Below are positions 32,374 to 32,730 of a stretch of DNA of 32,730 bases, piece after piece. A program made the translations under genes and the position numbers. Position 1 is the stretch's first letter. Each line of letters begins with the position of its first letter. The DNA comes from Kofleriaceae bacterium. GTDB lineage: Bacteria; Myxococcota_A; Polyangia; Haliangiales; Haliangiaceae. Below the pieces are notes generated by a model that made no database searches, was not told the origin of the DNA, and worked only from the letters and a program-made list of their open reading frames with translations. Where the stretch lies: NCBI GenBank assembly GCA_018057825.1, contig JAGPCY010000061.1:1-32730 (forward strand), written 5' to 3'.

Positions 32374-32730
<357 letters not shown>

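Overview
The window is very GC-rich and contains about twenty protein genes, most of them for exported proteins. Three traits point to a myxobacterium-like member of the Myxococcota, probably near Haliangium/Kofleriaceae: many lipoproteins with a 'CGGDD' or Asp-Ala-rich start, a large Ser/Thr kinase-AAA protein, and low-complexity DNA between genes. This placement is an inference from gene style. No rRNA, tRNA, CRISPR array, transposase or phage gene was seen.

Layout. 1-420: tail of a gene, a hairpin and a GC-rich short repeat. 420-3818: a pyruvate kinase-like protein and a lipoprotein with helix-hairpin-helix-like repeats and a P-domain. 4052-9529 (minus): an unrecognised secreted protein and a 1217-residue Ser/Thr kinase-ATPase. 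9745-13193: a secreted NlpC/P60-type enzyme, a phosphate-selective-type porin and an extensin-like lipoprotein. 13197-14008: a block of 147-159 bp tandem repeats, then a hexamer array. 14025-18824: a lipid-anchored methyltransferase, a small barrel-like protein, a HEAT-repeat protein and an acidic protein with a peptidoglycan-binding-like end. 18937-20699 (minus): an ABC-2 exporter pair. 20810-22405: a small outer-membrane-type protein and a VWA lipoprotein. 22764-24047: an MFS transporter. 24425-28361 (minus): a three-gene lipoprotein operon whose last product resembles a glucan-water-dikinase/PEP-synthase. 28500-29746: two overlapping paralogous lipoprotein genes. 30058-32280 (minus): a DUF4139 lipoprotein.

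Two window-wide patterns stand out. (1) Seven arrays of a hexamer, CCGAGN on one strand and its complement on the other, fill most gene-free stretches. They are almost free of indels, and variation is concentrated at one position. (2) Most genes lack a Shine-Dalgarno sequence and instead carry a TA-containing -10-like hexamer ending 6-8 nt before the start codon. That is the pattern of leaderless transcripts, and it was used here to choose several starts.

The genes do not form one pathway. Common themes are envelope remodelling (NlpC/P60, extensin-like, peptidoglycan-binding-like), outer-membrane proteins (porin, barrels), surface lipoproteins with binding domains (P-domain, endostatin-like, VWA, DUF4139) and transport (ABC-2, MFS). 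The least expected gene is the exported dikinase-like lipoprotein at 24425-26485.
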